A stretch of DNA of 64,000 bases, from assembly GCA_944474755.1 (NCBI GenBank), contig OX104112.1:310001-374000 (forward strand), in the 5' to 3' direction. Positions 48,531 through 60,238 of this stretch are shown piece after piece. Source of the DNA: Limnoperna fortunei (Eukaryota > Mollusca > Bivalvia > Mytilida > Modiolidae). Within the stretch, counting starts at the first letter, position 1; the number at the start of each line of letters is the position of its first letter. The notes under the pieces were generated by a model. It was not told the origin of the DNA and did not search any database. It saw nothing but the letters and a program-made list of their open reading frames with translations. The translations under genes were made by a program, and so were the position numbers.

Positions 48531-49044
48531 TAATTCCAGCCATAGTCCATACATACATGTAGGAGTTACCTCCCATCCACTATAGTATATTCCAGCTTTA
48601 GTCCATACATACATGTAAGAGTTACCTCCCATATACTTTAGCCTATTCCACCCCTAGTCCATACATACATGTAGGAGTTACCTCCCATCCACTACAGACT
48701 ATTCCAGCCTTAGTCCATACATTCATGTAGGAATTACCTCCCATCTATTATAGTCTATTTCAGCCATAGTCCATACATACCGTAGGAGTTACCTCCCATG
48801 TACTATAGTCTATTCCAGCCATAGTCCCTACATTCATGTAGGAATTACCTCGTCCCATCTATTACAGTCTATTTCAGCCATAGTCCATACATACTGTTGG
48901 AGTTACCTCCCATGTACTATAGTCTATTCCAGCCATAGTCCATACATACACGTAGGAGTTACCTCCCATCCACTATAGTCTATTCCAGCCATAGTCCATA
49001 CATACATATAGGAATTACCTCCCATCCACTATAGTCAATTCTAT

Positions 49045-49170
49045 TGTTTGTTTGTTTGTTTGAATGGTGTTTTAACGCCACTTTCAGCAATTTTTCAGCT
49101 ATTTCATGGCGTCCAGTTTTTATTGGGGGAGGAAGCCGGAGTACCCGGAGAGAACCCCCGACCTGCGGTA
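49045..49170 (-). mobile_element. SINE 3' fragment inserted in the satellite
   Basis: On the minus strand it carries TTCTCTCCGGGTACTCCGGC, AACTGGACGCCATGAAATAG, CTGAAAGTGGCGTTAAAACA and an (AAAC)n tail, matching the SINE body at 2085. The tRNA head is absent. Confidence 0.85.
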
Positions 49171-49639
49171 GTAGTCTATTCTAGTCATAGTCCATACATA
49201 CATGTAGGAGTTACCTTCCATCCACTATAGTCTATTCCAGCTGTTGTTTATACATACATTTAGGAGTTACCTCCCATCTACTATAGTCTATTCCATCCAT
49301 AGTCCATACATACATTTAGGAGTTACCTCCCATCTACTATAGTCTATTCCAGCCATAGTCCATACATACATTTAGGAGTTTCCTCCCATCTACTATAGTC
49401 TATTCTAGTCATTGTCCATGCATACATGTAGGAGTTACCTCCCATCTACTATAGTCTATTCCAGCCATAGTCCATACATACATTTAGGAGTTACCTCCCA
49501 TCTACTATAGTCTACTCCAGCCATAGTCCATACATACATTTAGGAGTTACCAACCATCTACTTTAGTCTATTCCAGCCGTAGTCCATACATATGTGTAGT
49601 AGTTACCTCCCATCCAGTACATACATGTTGGACAGGACC

Positions 49640-50175
49640 ACCCCCCTTTTTATGCCCCCGCGACGTACGTCTGTCCGTCCATCTGTACGTCTGTACAAAT
49701 TTCCGTCAAGCTTTTCTCAGAAACCGTACACGAGAAGAATTTGAAAGTTTTCAGAGGGGTTCAGTATCAGAAGTTGTACGTCCTAAGCGACTTTCAGACC
49801 TGTCAGACAACTACTTCCTGTTTGTGACTGGTCCGATATAAAAATGTATTAACACAAGTATGAAAATTTCCGTCAAGCTTTTCTCAGAAACCGTACATGA
49901 GAACAATTTTAAATTTGGCAGGGTGGTTCAGTATCACAAGTTGTAAGTCCTAAGCAACTTTCGGACCTGTCGGACAACTACTTCCTGTTACGGACTGGCC
50001 TGATATGAAAATGTTAACACGAGTATGAAAATTTCCGTCAAGCTTTTCCCAGAAACCGTACATGAGAACAATTTTAAATTTTGGCATGGTGGTTCAGTAT
50101 CACAATTTGTACGTACTAAGCGACTTTCAGACCTGTGGGACAACTACTTCCTGTTTGGGACTTCATTAGCATCCG
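49640..50175 (+). repeat. Tandem repeat, ~160-bp unit, 3 copies
   Basis: Each copy has ATGAAAATTTCCGTCAAGCT or a variant, TTTCTCAGAAACCGTACA, GTTCAGTATCA and CTACTTCCTGTT. Single relatives are in the MULE intron (28012-28185) and at 61.35-61.49 kb. It starts with TGTCCGTCCATCTGTACGTC at about 49670. Confidence 0.85.
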
Positions 50176-50659
50176 TGTCCCATGGACCCATTCTTCAATT
50201 TTTGTTTAATATTAATTTTACTGTAATTAATCTTGCTGGTCGGAGAATCCTCTGCTTTTCAATTTTTTTTGTGTGTGACGTCACACAGTTAAACAGTTGA
50301 ATTTGCGACACTGGTTTGAGTAAACATATTTCATCCTGTTCAGATGTTATAAATCATTTTTGCGTCCAGTTAAACATATATACTAGTAATTCAATTCTTT
50401 AGATGTTTTGCTCTATGAATGTATATACATGTAATCATCAATTTAAATCGGTTTGATTGAAGGTATGATGAAAGACATCATTGTCAAACATATTCAAGTT
50501 AAAATGCACCCATTACATGCCACAATATGTATGATGTTTATTGATGTTTACTATTACCATGACAACTGACAAGTTTTTGTTTTTGTTTTTTTATAAAGAC
50601 TTTTATAACAGGTTATTGAAATTAAATGTTAAGATACATGTATTAAAAAGTGCAGAAAT

Positions 50660-50715
50660 ATAGCTGAAATATTGCTTGCTGGACGTTAAACAATAATAAT
50701 CAATCAATCAATACA
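50660..50715 (+). mobile_element. SINE 3' tail fragment
   Basis: ATATAGCTGAAATATTGCTT, GCTGGACGTTAAACAATAAT and (CAAT)n match the end of the SINE family. Similar bare tails occur at 56147-56205 and 62786-62850. Confidence 0.6.
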
Positions 50716-51042
50716 TGTATTAAAAACATCCATTAAATTTTTAGTCAATCTAGAATATAAGTTTCTGTAAGAGACAGTTTCCTTCATGTCATTATATTTT
50801 GACATTGAAAGATATTTGTTAAAATGTACATTTCATCTTACAAAAATAGGTTGTTGTGTACTTTGGTCATGTGACCAGGGTCACCAGCACTAATGATGTC
50901 CTTGAGGTGGTGTGATGAAGCTATTTAAATCTTTTCCAGTTGATTCCAGACTTTTGTCGTCTGCTTAAACAATTTGTTTTCTCAGCAGCAATAAAGATGA
51001 ATACCAAAGAAAATATTGTTTACATTTTAGATTTAGAAGAAT

Positions 51043-51066
51043 ATGAACCAAGAACAATTGAATGAA
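51043..51066 (+). CDS. Ankyrin gene exon 1 (start codon exon)
   Basis: Codes MNQEQLNE and ends GAA|GTAAGT, a strong donor. The start is chosen because the frame joins the next exon in phase 0 and gives a short helical cap before GLLKAA. An AG at 51029-51030 after a T-rich stretch could be an acceptor for a further 5' noncoding exon. Confidence 0.65.
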
Positions 51067-53118
51067 GTAAGTAAAGTTTATATTGTGAAGTAAATATGTT
51101 AACATGTACAAGTACAGATCTGTGGCTTAATGCCACTTTTATCAATTTTTCAGCCATACATGTATCAACTATCATGGTGTCCAATGGTCTAATTAGACTT
51201 AAGCAACATAGTTTTCCATTGTTGTGTGAACACAAACATGTATTGTTTACTACAATCCTCCATCTTTGTTTGACTAAATAGAATTTGAATTTTTATAAAA
51301 CATTTATAACATGAATGGCAGGTCACATAAATGTGTTGACAGATTAACAAAATGGACAACGAACATTAGACTTGATGGTGGTCAATTAAAAATAAATGTA
51401 CATTTATCTACATTTACATATATTGTGTTACTATGGATTGACCGTTATAATATCATTTCAGGGACTTCTGAAGGCTGCTGGGAGAGGTAACACTAAGTCT
51501 GTGGAGGACCTGGTGGCCAGAGGGGCCAATGTCAATTGTAAAGGATCGGTGAGTTACTTGTGTTTTAACATTTATCTGTGACAACAAATCATTAATAACA
51601 CATCACACATGACAGACATCAGTCACGCAAATTAAATATTTCACAGTAAGTGTGACCGTCTGAATCAGAAAATATTATAACAATGTCTGCTACAAAAAGT
51701 TGTTTGACATCAACATCATGGCTGACATCACACTAATTAAATATTTCACCACGAGTGTGACGATTTATTTAACACATGGCTACCATCACACTAATTAAAT
51801 ATTTCACCACGAGTGTAACGATTTATTTAACACATGGCTGCCATCACACTAATTAAATATTTCACCACGAGTGTGACGATTTATTTAACTCATGGCTGAC
51901 ATCACCACGAGTGTGACGATTTATTTAACTCATGGCTGACATCACCACGAGTGTGACGATTTATTTAACTCATGGCTGACATCACCACGAGTGTGACGAT
52001 TTATTTAACTCATGGCTGACATCACCACGAGTGTGACGATTTATTTAACTCGTATCTTTGTCCTGAATCGGAAAATATCGCGTTTGATTTGATCCGTTAC
52101 AAAAACTACTTTTGTTATATGTAGGTGTATTACTTACATTGAGAAGATTTGATGATAAAATGTTTATTTACATAGAATGTTTACATGTTTATTTCCTGTA
52201 TAGTTCGGATGGAGTCCTTTACATTGGGCAGCATGGGACGGCCAGACAGAGACCGTGTCCAGGCTGGTGGAGCTGGGTGGTGAGGTCAACAGCAAGACTA
52301 ACGAGGTATGTATTTACTTAACTGATTTGTGTGTTTATCATTGATCACTAACAACAAATAAGTCACCATTTATTTTATGACTGACATTGTCTCTGTATCA
52401 CTATAATCCTCCATTGTAGGTTGTCCCGGGGGTCAGTCCCCACCCCCTAAATTGTGTACATTTTTGTAATTTATATATTGATCAAAGTGTACAATCACAG
52501 ATCATTAATAACACTTTAAGTATGGCAGACGTCAGATTATTTCACACAAATATTTCATTGTGTGTAGCCATTCATTCATTCATTCATTCAGTCATTCATT
52601 CATCCATTCATTCATTCATTCATTCATTGAATTCTTTCATTCAATATTCATTCATTTGATCTGTTATATGTAGGTGTATTACTTACATTGAGAAGATTTG
52701 ATGATCAAATGTTTATTTACATAGAATGTTTACATGTTTATTTCCTGTATAGGTAGGATGGAGTCCTTTACATCTGGCAGCAGCGTGGGGCCGCACAGAG
52801 ACAGTGTCCAGGCTGGTGGAGCTGGGTGGGGATGTCAATATCAAGGACAACGAGGTATGTATTTACTTAACTGATTTGTGTGTTTATCATTGATAAGTCA
52901 CCATTTATTTTATGACTGTCCCTGTACCACTATAATCCTCCATTGTAGGTTGTCCCCGGGGGTCAGTCCCCACCCCCTAAATTGTGTACATTTTTGTAAT
53001 TTATATATTAAATAAGTGTACAATGACAGATCATTAATAACACTTTAAGTATGGCAGACGTCAGATTATTTCACACAAATATTTCAGTGTAAGTGTGTAG
53101 CCATTCATTCATTCATGC

Positions 53119-53149
<31 letters not shown>

Positions 53150-56100
53150 CATTCATTCATTCATTGAATTCTTTCATTCAATATTCATTCATTTGATCTC
53201 TTATATGTAGGTGTATTACTTACATTTGATGATAAAATGTTTATTTACATAGAATGTTTACATGTTTATTTCCTGTATAGGCTGGACGGAGTCCTTTACA
53301 TCGGGCAGCAGAGAGGGGCCACACAGAGACAGTGTCCAGGCTGGTGGAGCTGGGTGGGGATGTCAATGGCAAGGACAACAAGGTATGTATTTACTTAACT
53401 GATTTGTGTGTTTATCATTGATCACTAACAACAAATAAGTCACCATTTATTTTATGACTGACATTGTCCCTGTACCACAATAATCCTCCATTGTAGGTTT
53501 TCCCGTGGAGGGGTTGACTATCCCCACCCCCTAGATTATGTACATTTTCTAATGTGTATATTTATACAAATCTGCACACACAATTGTGCTTGTTTTTTCA
53601 TTCTTTTTACTAAGATGGTATTTTTAGTGTACAGGTGTATGTCTGTTGTTCTGGGGATACACACAAGGTCTCCCCCACCCCTTATAGCATCAGTTATCAT
53701 TGTGATATCCTTGCTGTTACTGTGGGTTAATGCTGTTGGAGGCATTGTCCCCACCCCGTCATAACACTGATGATTAATAATCCTCAAAATGCTTAGGATC
53801 CCCACCCCATAACTATGTGTTATTATATTATTGATATCATAATTAGTTTTATTGAGTTGGGTTTGAATTCCCCTGGGGAGTTTTCCCGACCCCCTTAATG
53901 CATTTATTGGTTATTAAGTCTCCCAAACGAAGTTTGGAGACTTGCTGTTTTTGTTGCATTTCTTATTAATATTATTCTTTCTCGCGCGGCCAACATTCTC
54001 CGGTTTACTTTTGTACTTCACCGATTTTGTTCAAATTATGCACAATGATATACCCCTATGAGATGTGGGTTCTAACCATTTTTCTTTTCAGTGTAGGGGC
54101 CCCCAGGTTGTCCGTTTCAGGCCCCTCCAAATACCTCAAAACTTGATATATTTTTAAAATGTAAAAAATAGTTTACATTCCTACCCCACAACCATATATA
54201 CATGTATTATTACTCCTTATGATTAGATGAAACATTTGGTTCCATAGGGAGGAAAGAAGGGTCATGCCTCACCCCTCAGATGTCAAATTTCTTTATATCT
54301 TGAAAACCATATATATTCTTACTCCTTATTATAAAACACATCATTTAGTATAATGGGAGGGTTGGAAGGGGTCTTGCCCTGCCCCCTCAAATGACAATTT
54401 ATTTTTAATATTCTGAAAACCATTGGGATCCCCACCCTATAAACATAGATATTCTTACTCCTTATGATGAGAGGAAACATCTGGTATCTTAGGGAGGTCC
54501 GAGGGGGTCATGCCCAACCCCCTTCAATGACACATTTCTTAATATCTTGAAAACCATAGGGATTCCCACCCTATAACCACATATATTCTTACTCCTTATG
54601 ACAACATGAATAATTTAGTACCATGGGAGGGTTGGAGGGGGTCTTGCCCACCCCCTTAAATGACAAATTATTAATATCTTGAAAACCATTGGGATCCCCA
54701 CCTTATAACCATATATATTCTTACTCCACATGATAAAACAAATCATTTGGTACCATAGGAGGGTTGGAGGGGGTCTTGCCCTGCCCCCTCAAATGACAAA
54801 TTATTTAATATTTTGAAAACAATTTGCATCCCCACCGTATAACCATATATACTCCTTATGATAAGAGGAAACAGTTGGTACCATAGGTAAGTCCGAGGGG
54901 GTCATGCCCCACCCCCTCAAATGACACATTCCTTAATATCTTGAAAACCATTGGGATCCCCACCCTATAACCACATGTATTCTTACTCTTTATGACAACA
55001 TGAATAATTTAGTACCATGGGAGGGAAGGAGGGGGTTTTGCCCACCCCCTTAAATGACAAATTATTAATATCTTGAAAACCATTTGGATCCCCACCTTAT
55101 AACCATATATATTCTTACTCCTGATAGTAACCATATAAATTATTTGGTACCATGGGGTTGGAGGGGGTCTTGCCCTGCCCCTCAAATGACAAATTATTTA
55201 ATATTTTGAAAACAATTTGCATCCCTACCCTATAACCATATATATTCATTACTCCTTATTATTAGAGGAAACAGTTGTTACCATAGAGAGGTACGAGGGG
55301 GTCATGCCCCACCCCCTCAAATGACACATTCCTTAATATCTTGAAAACCATTGGGATCCCCACCCTATAACCACATATATTCTTACTCCTTATGACAACA
55401 TGAATAATTTAGTACCATGGGAGGGTTGGAGGGGGTCTTGCCCTGCCCCCTCAAATGATAAATTATTAACAATTTGGATCCCCACATTATAACCATATAT
55501 ATTCTCACTCCTTATGATGAGAGGAAACATTTGGTACCATAGGGAGGTCCGAGGGGGTCATGCACAACCCCCTTAAATGACAAATTTCTTAATATCTTAA
55601 AAACCATTGCGATCCCCACACTATAATCATATATATTCTTACTCCTTATGATAGAACAAATCATTTAGTACCATGGGAGGGTTGGACTGGGTCTTGCCCC
55701 GCCCCCTCAAATGAAAAATTATGTAATATTTTGAAAACAATTGGGATCCCCACCCTATAACGATATATATTCTTACTCCTAATAAGACAAATCCTTGGGT
55801 ACCATGGGAAAGTCAGATGGGGTCCTGCCCCACCCCTTTCAAATTACTTAATTATTCTTCTTTCTGTTCAATCTTGTCTGCACATTTTCTCTCAGATGCA
55901 ATGTCCACTCAATACGAAACTTTGGGATCTTGTTAAGGGTGACCTGAAGTTTTGCAATCCATTTTTGGAATTTTCAAAATAGCTGCCATTTCAAAATGGT
56001 TCTCGTTTCCATGGTAACAGGGGTAATTATATAGGACATGTAATTATCATGGTAAAAATTTGTATTTGGGCTTTTCAACATGCTCAAGGTTATAGTGGCA

Positions 56101-59100
56101 ATGGGGGTTCATTTTGGAGACATCTTGTGTTGGCATCCCATTATCACCTGAATATAGCTGAAATATTGCTGCTCGGGCATTAAACACCATTAATCAATCA
56201 ACCAATGCAATTATGAATATTTATTTTTAAATCTGTCCAGATCCCCACTCTATAAGTGTATGTTTTTACAAAGTCAAAATTTTGACCGACCATTTTTTCG
56301 GAGACTGTAAATTGTATTAATATGAAACTTTGCCTGAAAATAGGTCAAGTGGTGCACATCAGTTTAAAATTTTGAAATTCGCGTTCATCTTAAAATTGCA
56401 GCCATTTTGAAAATAAAAACAATCCTTAAAAATCCAAAAGTGTACGGATTTTGAAAATGAAAAAAAAAAACTAAAAATCCAAAAGTGTACGGATTTAGAT
56501 GAAAATTGGAATATAAGTAGAGTATGTAATACCAAACCATATGACACACATGTTGACTTTCTATGGTGGCCATTTTGAATCCAAGATGGACGCTAAAACT
56601 TCAAAATGCTCTTATTCTCTCTAAATGTTGTTTTAAGGTAGATTACTATGTTATCAGATGTTTGTATCCACAATTTGAATTTGATCATTGTAGCCATCCT
56701 GAAATGGCTGCCATTTTCCAAAATAAAAAAAAATCCTTTAAAATCAAAAGTGTACAGATTTTAATGAAAGTTTGTATATATAAATCGTTATACCGAACCA
56801 TTTGACGGCACATGTCAACTTTCTATGTTGGCTATTTTGAATCCAAGATGGCGGACAAAATTGAAAAATGCTCCAATGTTCAGGAAACTTTGTTTCCTGG
56901 TATATACAGTTGCTATGAATGGATGCCTGAACTAGAGGGTCCACAATGGGTTTGGGAACCAGTTATGATCTGTAAGATCATAATCATGTTTAATTCTTAT
57001 TATGTGATGCCCTCCGTATGGATGAGTGTCTATATGTATGTCAGGCAGTCTAGGGTCAAGGTAAAAATTGTCTTCTGAGATGGACTGTTATGATGCTCAT
57101 CTGTTCCTGTAGGCTGACATGTAATTCAGTAAAATGTGTTCATTAATATTAAAAACTATTCAATGTGGCGGGGTATCATTTAATGTCCCATTAAATGGCC
57201 TATTTTTATTAATATTATTTGTTTTCTAAGACATGAACTTGTCTGCACGATTACGAATAAAAATGCTTTGACCGATCAATTTGAAACTTAGGGAGGTTAT
57301 GGAGGGTCGCTCAGACGGGTGCAATCAACTTTTAAATTTTTTCAAAATGGCCACCATGAAAACTAATGGCTTGGCAGATTTCAATGAAAATTGGTACATA
57401 TACAGTAAACTATTCTGCAAATTTTGGGGAAAAAAAATCTGATGTGAACATCACCATTTTTAATAGCGACCATTTTACCGCACTTCCCCCTAAAAAAGTC
57501 AATTCTGTAGAATTCAAGGAAAATTTACTTCTAGGCATATTTTAATATACTTATTTGAATGGAATACTATCCATGGGGATATTTGGCGACTTTTTTGTTG
57601 GCATCCCAAAACAAAGATCTTTAATTATTGTTCTTTTTTTATTGATCACTACTTTGTACGGAACTTGTCACCAACATAGGTTTGTACGACCAATATGATA
57701 CTTGACATAGTAAATGTTTATGATTTCTAGTTATGCATATCTGTTTTGAAATTTTCAATATGTCCAGGCCACCTGCCAAAAACCTCCCTGTAAACACGCA
57801 AAAATTTAAACTTCATCCGATTTCAATGAAATTTATATAAGTAGATTAGGTCCCCTGAGTTTGCCACTTCTTTCCAATTTGTTCGACTTCCAGTTTCAAA
57901 CATCCCAACACAAAATATCTTCAGTTATCATTATTGTTTCGGTTTCCACTTTTTAGCTCACCTGACCCTCAAAGTCGTATGACGACTCCTTGTAGGAGTT
58001 ATTGCCCTTTAATTGTCGAAATTGATGATTTTTGTCATTTTTGCCTCAAAATCTTGAAAATTATTAGAACTAGAGAAAAAGTTAGCATTGTTTTATTGTT
58101 CTGTTCTATGAGAGCTACACAAATGGCTGTAGGGTCAAGATTGTCTGATAAACCGCTTAAGAGTTATTCCCCTTGAACTGTTTTTTTTAATCAGTTTTAA
58201 TTGAGTTTTAAAAATCTTCTCCTCTGAAACCACTGAAAGTACTGCTTTGAAACTTTGTACACATTATCTGTCAAATGTCTTCAACCAAGTTTGCACAAAC
58301 CATAGCGGCAGATTAACCAACATGGCTGCCATGGCTAAAAATAGAACGGGGGGAGGGGGGCGAAATACAGTTTTTGGCTTATAGTCCGAAAAGTATGACA
58401 GATACAGGCAAACTGAAGAGACATGCCTTCATCAGCATCGAAAGCTATACAAAACACTCCATTGTGTCGAAGTTGTATGATTACTCCTTGTAGGAGTTAT
58501 TGCCCTTTAATTGTCGAAATTGGTTATTTTTGCCATGGCTACAAAAATGACTTTAGGGTCAAGATTGTCTGATTAAGTCTCCTAGAACATTTTTTTATCA
58601 ATATTAATTGATTTTAAAAAATCTTCTTCTCTAACCAATGAAAGGACTTCAACCCATTCAAGGACTGCTTTGAAACATTGCACACATCATCTTTAGGACT
58701 TCCTCTACCAAAATTGTGCAAATCATGACACCTGACTACCTACATAGCTACGTTGGCTTAAAATAGAAAATGGAGTGGGGGGCGGAGTCGAGAGTTTTCG
58801 ACTGATAGTTAAAAAAGTATAACAGGTACAGCAAATTTGAAGTTAAACTCCCTTCTCCCTCTAAGCATCAAAAGCTCCTTATAGAAATTATTTCCCTTAA
58901 AAGGTCAAAATTAATGACTTTTGCAGAAGTGTTTGGCAATTCCTTATAGCAAAGAAAAGCTGGATAAAAAAGGGTTGTTTGGTTTCAGTCAGGTTCAGGT
59001 GAGGGATACGGGCTCCTGGGAGCCTCTAGTTCTAGATTGTGAACTAGTCTCAGAGACGCCTTAATAGTTTATAAATATTACATGTCTGACAGGGTGACAG

Positions 59101-59584
59101 TAAAATTGTCAACTTGAGGAAATACTGTCAATCAACTGAAAAAGCCGACATTTTTTTCCGACATCACGTTTCAAAACTTGTATAATTTTCAACATTATCT
59201 GATCACAATGAAAGTTAACGTGCTCTGATTGCAACACAGTTCGGTATGGATTTAGATTTAAGTGTTCTGCGTGGAACTCTACATTAAATTTTTTTTACCA
59301 TGGTATTCCAACAATTGGTACAGATCTCTCCCTATAAGTGTATATTTTATAATCCCAGTAGTTCAACAAGTTTTATATCAACCAATTTGTATGCATGTGT
59401 ATGGATGATATAAATCAGTCGGCTTAGTACATATAAATACCAACTGGTTAATAAAGTACAATACATGTTTATGTAGACTTAAACAATGTAAGTATTTGTT
59501 TTATTCTGTAACAGCTCTCCTTTTTTACAGGGAAAGACACCTTATGATCTAACTTATAATGACAACATCAGAGAATTACTGAAG
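51043..59584 (+). CDS. Ankyrin-repeat protein gene, six visible exons, 3' end beyond
   Basis: Exons at 51043-51066, 51462-51548, 52204-52305, 52753-52854, 53281-53382 and 59531-59584 join in phase 0 into a 157-residue open product. It has an N-terminal cap helix (GLLKAAGRGNTKSVEDLVA), three full ankyrin repeats of 34 residues each with SPLHxAA and ETVSRLVELGG, and the start of another (GKTPYDLTYNDNIRELLK). Ankyrin stacks mediate protein binding, usually in the cytoplasm; the partner is unknown. The last visible exon is followed by a donor (GTAGAT), so more exons are expected; none was recognised up to 64 kb. Introns are filled with repeats. The three central exons arose by tandem duplication. 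Confidence 0.87.
51462..51548 (+). CDS. Ankyrin gene exon 2 (N-terminal capping repeat)
   Basis: After TTTCAG, 29 codons read GLLKAAGRGNTKSVEDLVAR, then GANVNCKGS, up to TCG|GTGAGT. It is the helix-loop part of an ankyrin repeat without the usual TPLH start, as in N-terminal caps. Confidence 0.88.
51716..52060. repeat. Tandem repeats of ~62 bp passing into 40 bp, intron 2 of the ankyrin gene
   Basis: ATTTCACCACGAGTGTGACG with CACACTAATTAAATA repeats every ~62 bp near 51716, 51778 and 51840. From 51901 a shortened 40-bp unit (ATCACCACGAGTGTGACGAT) repeats exactly at 51901, 51941, 51981 and 52021. The short unit is the long one minus a 22-bp block. Confidence 0.92.
52204..52305 (+). CDS. Ankyrin gene exon 3 (repeat, copy 1)
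   Basis: 102 nt between CTGTATAG and GAG|GTATGT. The product starts FGWSPLHWAAWDGQTETVSR and ends GGEVNSKTNE. Relative to exon 4 it differs in both silent and amino-acid-changing positions, so it is the oldest of the three copies. Confidence 0.93.
52565..52655. repeat. (CATT)n microsatellite in intron 3
   Basis: About 20 units of CATT with a few changes. The paralogous place in the next intron (53100-53172) has CATT and an added (TTGA)n block. Confidence 0.9.
52753..52854 (+). CDS. Ankyrin gene exon 4 (repeat, copy 2)
   Basis: 102 nt between CTGTATAG and GAG|GTATGT. The product starts VGWSPLHLAAAWGRTETVSR and ends GGDVNIKDNE. The intron on each side is closely similar to that beside exons 3 and 5. 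Confidence 0.93.
53281..53382 (+). CDS. Ankyrin gene exon 5 (repeat, copy 3)
   Basis: 102 nt between CTGTATAG and AAG|GTATGT. The product starts AGRSPLHRAAERGHTETVSR and ends GGDVNGKDNK. Eight codons differ from exon 4 and all eight change the amino acid. Confidence 0.93.
53930..55870 (+). repeat. Tandem repeat, ~135-bp unit, about 13 copies, in the last ankyrin intron
   Basis: Starts with the near-palindrome AGTCTCCCAAACGAAGTTTGGAGACTT (53919 on). Units contain GGTACCATGGGAGGGTTGGA or variants, GGGGGTCTTGCCC, CCCCTCAAATGACAAATT, CTTGAAAACCATTGGGATCC and CATATATATTCTTACTCCTT. Unit order alternates between GGAGGTCCGAGGGGGTCATGC and GGGTTGGAGGGGGTCTTGCC types, so a two-unit period of ~270 bp is visible. 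Confidence 0.9.
55871..57950. repeat. Old dispersed repeats in the last ankyrin intron
   Basis: 56340-57000 is the reverse complement of the material at 23.5-24.65 kb (TATGGTGGCCATTTTGAATC, AATCCAAAAGTGTACGGATT). Within it the phrase AATCCAAAAGTGTACGGATT is duplicated (about 56430 and 56478). A SINE tail remnant lies at 56147-56205. No exon was recognised. Confidence 0.65.
57958..59029 (+). mobile_element. Hairpin-ended non-autonomous element (relative of 31624-32412)
   Basis: Starts TCACCTGACCCTCAAAGTCG and ends with AGGTGAGGGATACGG, hairpin GGCTCCTGGGAGCC (59011-59024) and CTAG-T (59026-59030). Inside, ACTCCTTGTAGGAGTTATTG and AAAATAGAACGGGGGGAGGG show two rounds of an internal ~480-bp duplication. 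No coding capacity. Confidence 0.6.
59531..59584 (+). CDS. Ankyrin gene exon 6 (start of next repeat)
   Basis: 54 nt between TTTTTTACAG and AAG|GTAGAT, coding GKTPYDLTYNDNIRELLK. It continues exactly from exon 5 (..VNGKDNK) into GKTPYDL, the usual opening of an ankyrin repeat, although 6.1 kb of intron separates them. The shortened repeat resembles a C-terminal cap. Confidence 0.85.
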
Positions 59585-59699
59585 GTAGATATATTTGTTA
59601 GCTGAAATATACAAATATGATTCCTGGTGTGTTGTCAGTGTGTCTGTTTTATCTGGCCGGCAGGCGGGCGTGCATGCAGGCATTCGGGCGGCATCAATC

Positions 59700-60062
59700 A
59701 GAGGTTTTATGGTTATTAACTTAAGTTTGCAATAACCAATCTTGATGAAACTTTAGGGGTCAGTAAGGTTCAAGTCAATAAGTCAATGTTACTAAAAGTA
59801 GAAAAAAAGTTTTCAGTCAATAACTTTACATTTGATAAACCAATCTTGCTGAAACTTTTGATATAGCCAGCTTGCATGAAGACCTTGGGATTGGATTTGA
59901 GGCCAGTCGAATAAAGGTCAAGGTCACTGGTACTAAAATAGAAATGCTGTTTCTGTCTGGTTAATAACTTCAGTTTAGATAAACCAATCTTGCTGAAACA
60001 TGGGATATACATGTAGCAAGCTTACATGAAGTCGGGTCAAGGTCACTGTTACTAAAAGAATA
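59700..60062 (+). repeat. Tandem repeat, ~120-bp unit, 3 copies
   Basis: AAACCAATCTTGCTGAAAC, GTCAAGGTCACTG and TACTAAAA recur about every 100-130 bp. Confidence 0.8.
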
Positions 60063-60238
60063 AAAAGTATCCACTTAGTCTACTGTTGAATTTAATTGTT
60101 AAATCTTTGAAAACCTGTTATTGTGGCATGACCACATTTCTTATCTGTCAATATTGTCTGTCTGTCTGTCCTTCTTGGTTTTTTTTTCTCGTCTTTCTGT
60201 CAATATTGCCTGTGTCTGTTCTATGTTTAGTTGTTTTT

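Larger units (their letters stand above)
46690..49620. repeat. 56-bp satellite, second array, diverged and interrupted
   Basis: Same monomer as the 12.3-22.8 kb array (TACCTCCCATCTACTATAGT, CTATTCCAGCCATAGTCCAT, ACATACATGTAGGAGT) but with much more divergence between units and no obvious higher-order blocks. It is split by elements at 46772-47178, 47897-48530 and 49045-49170. Confidence 0.93.
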
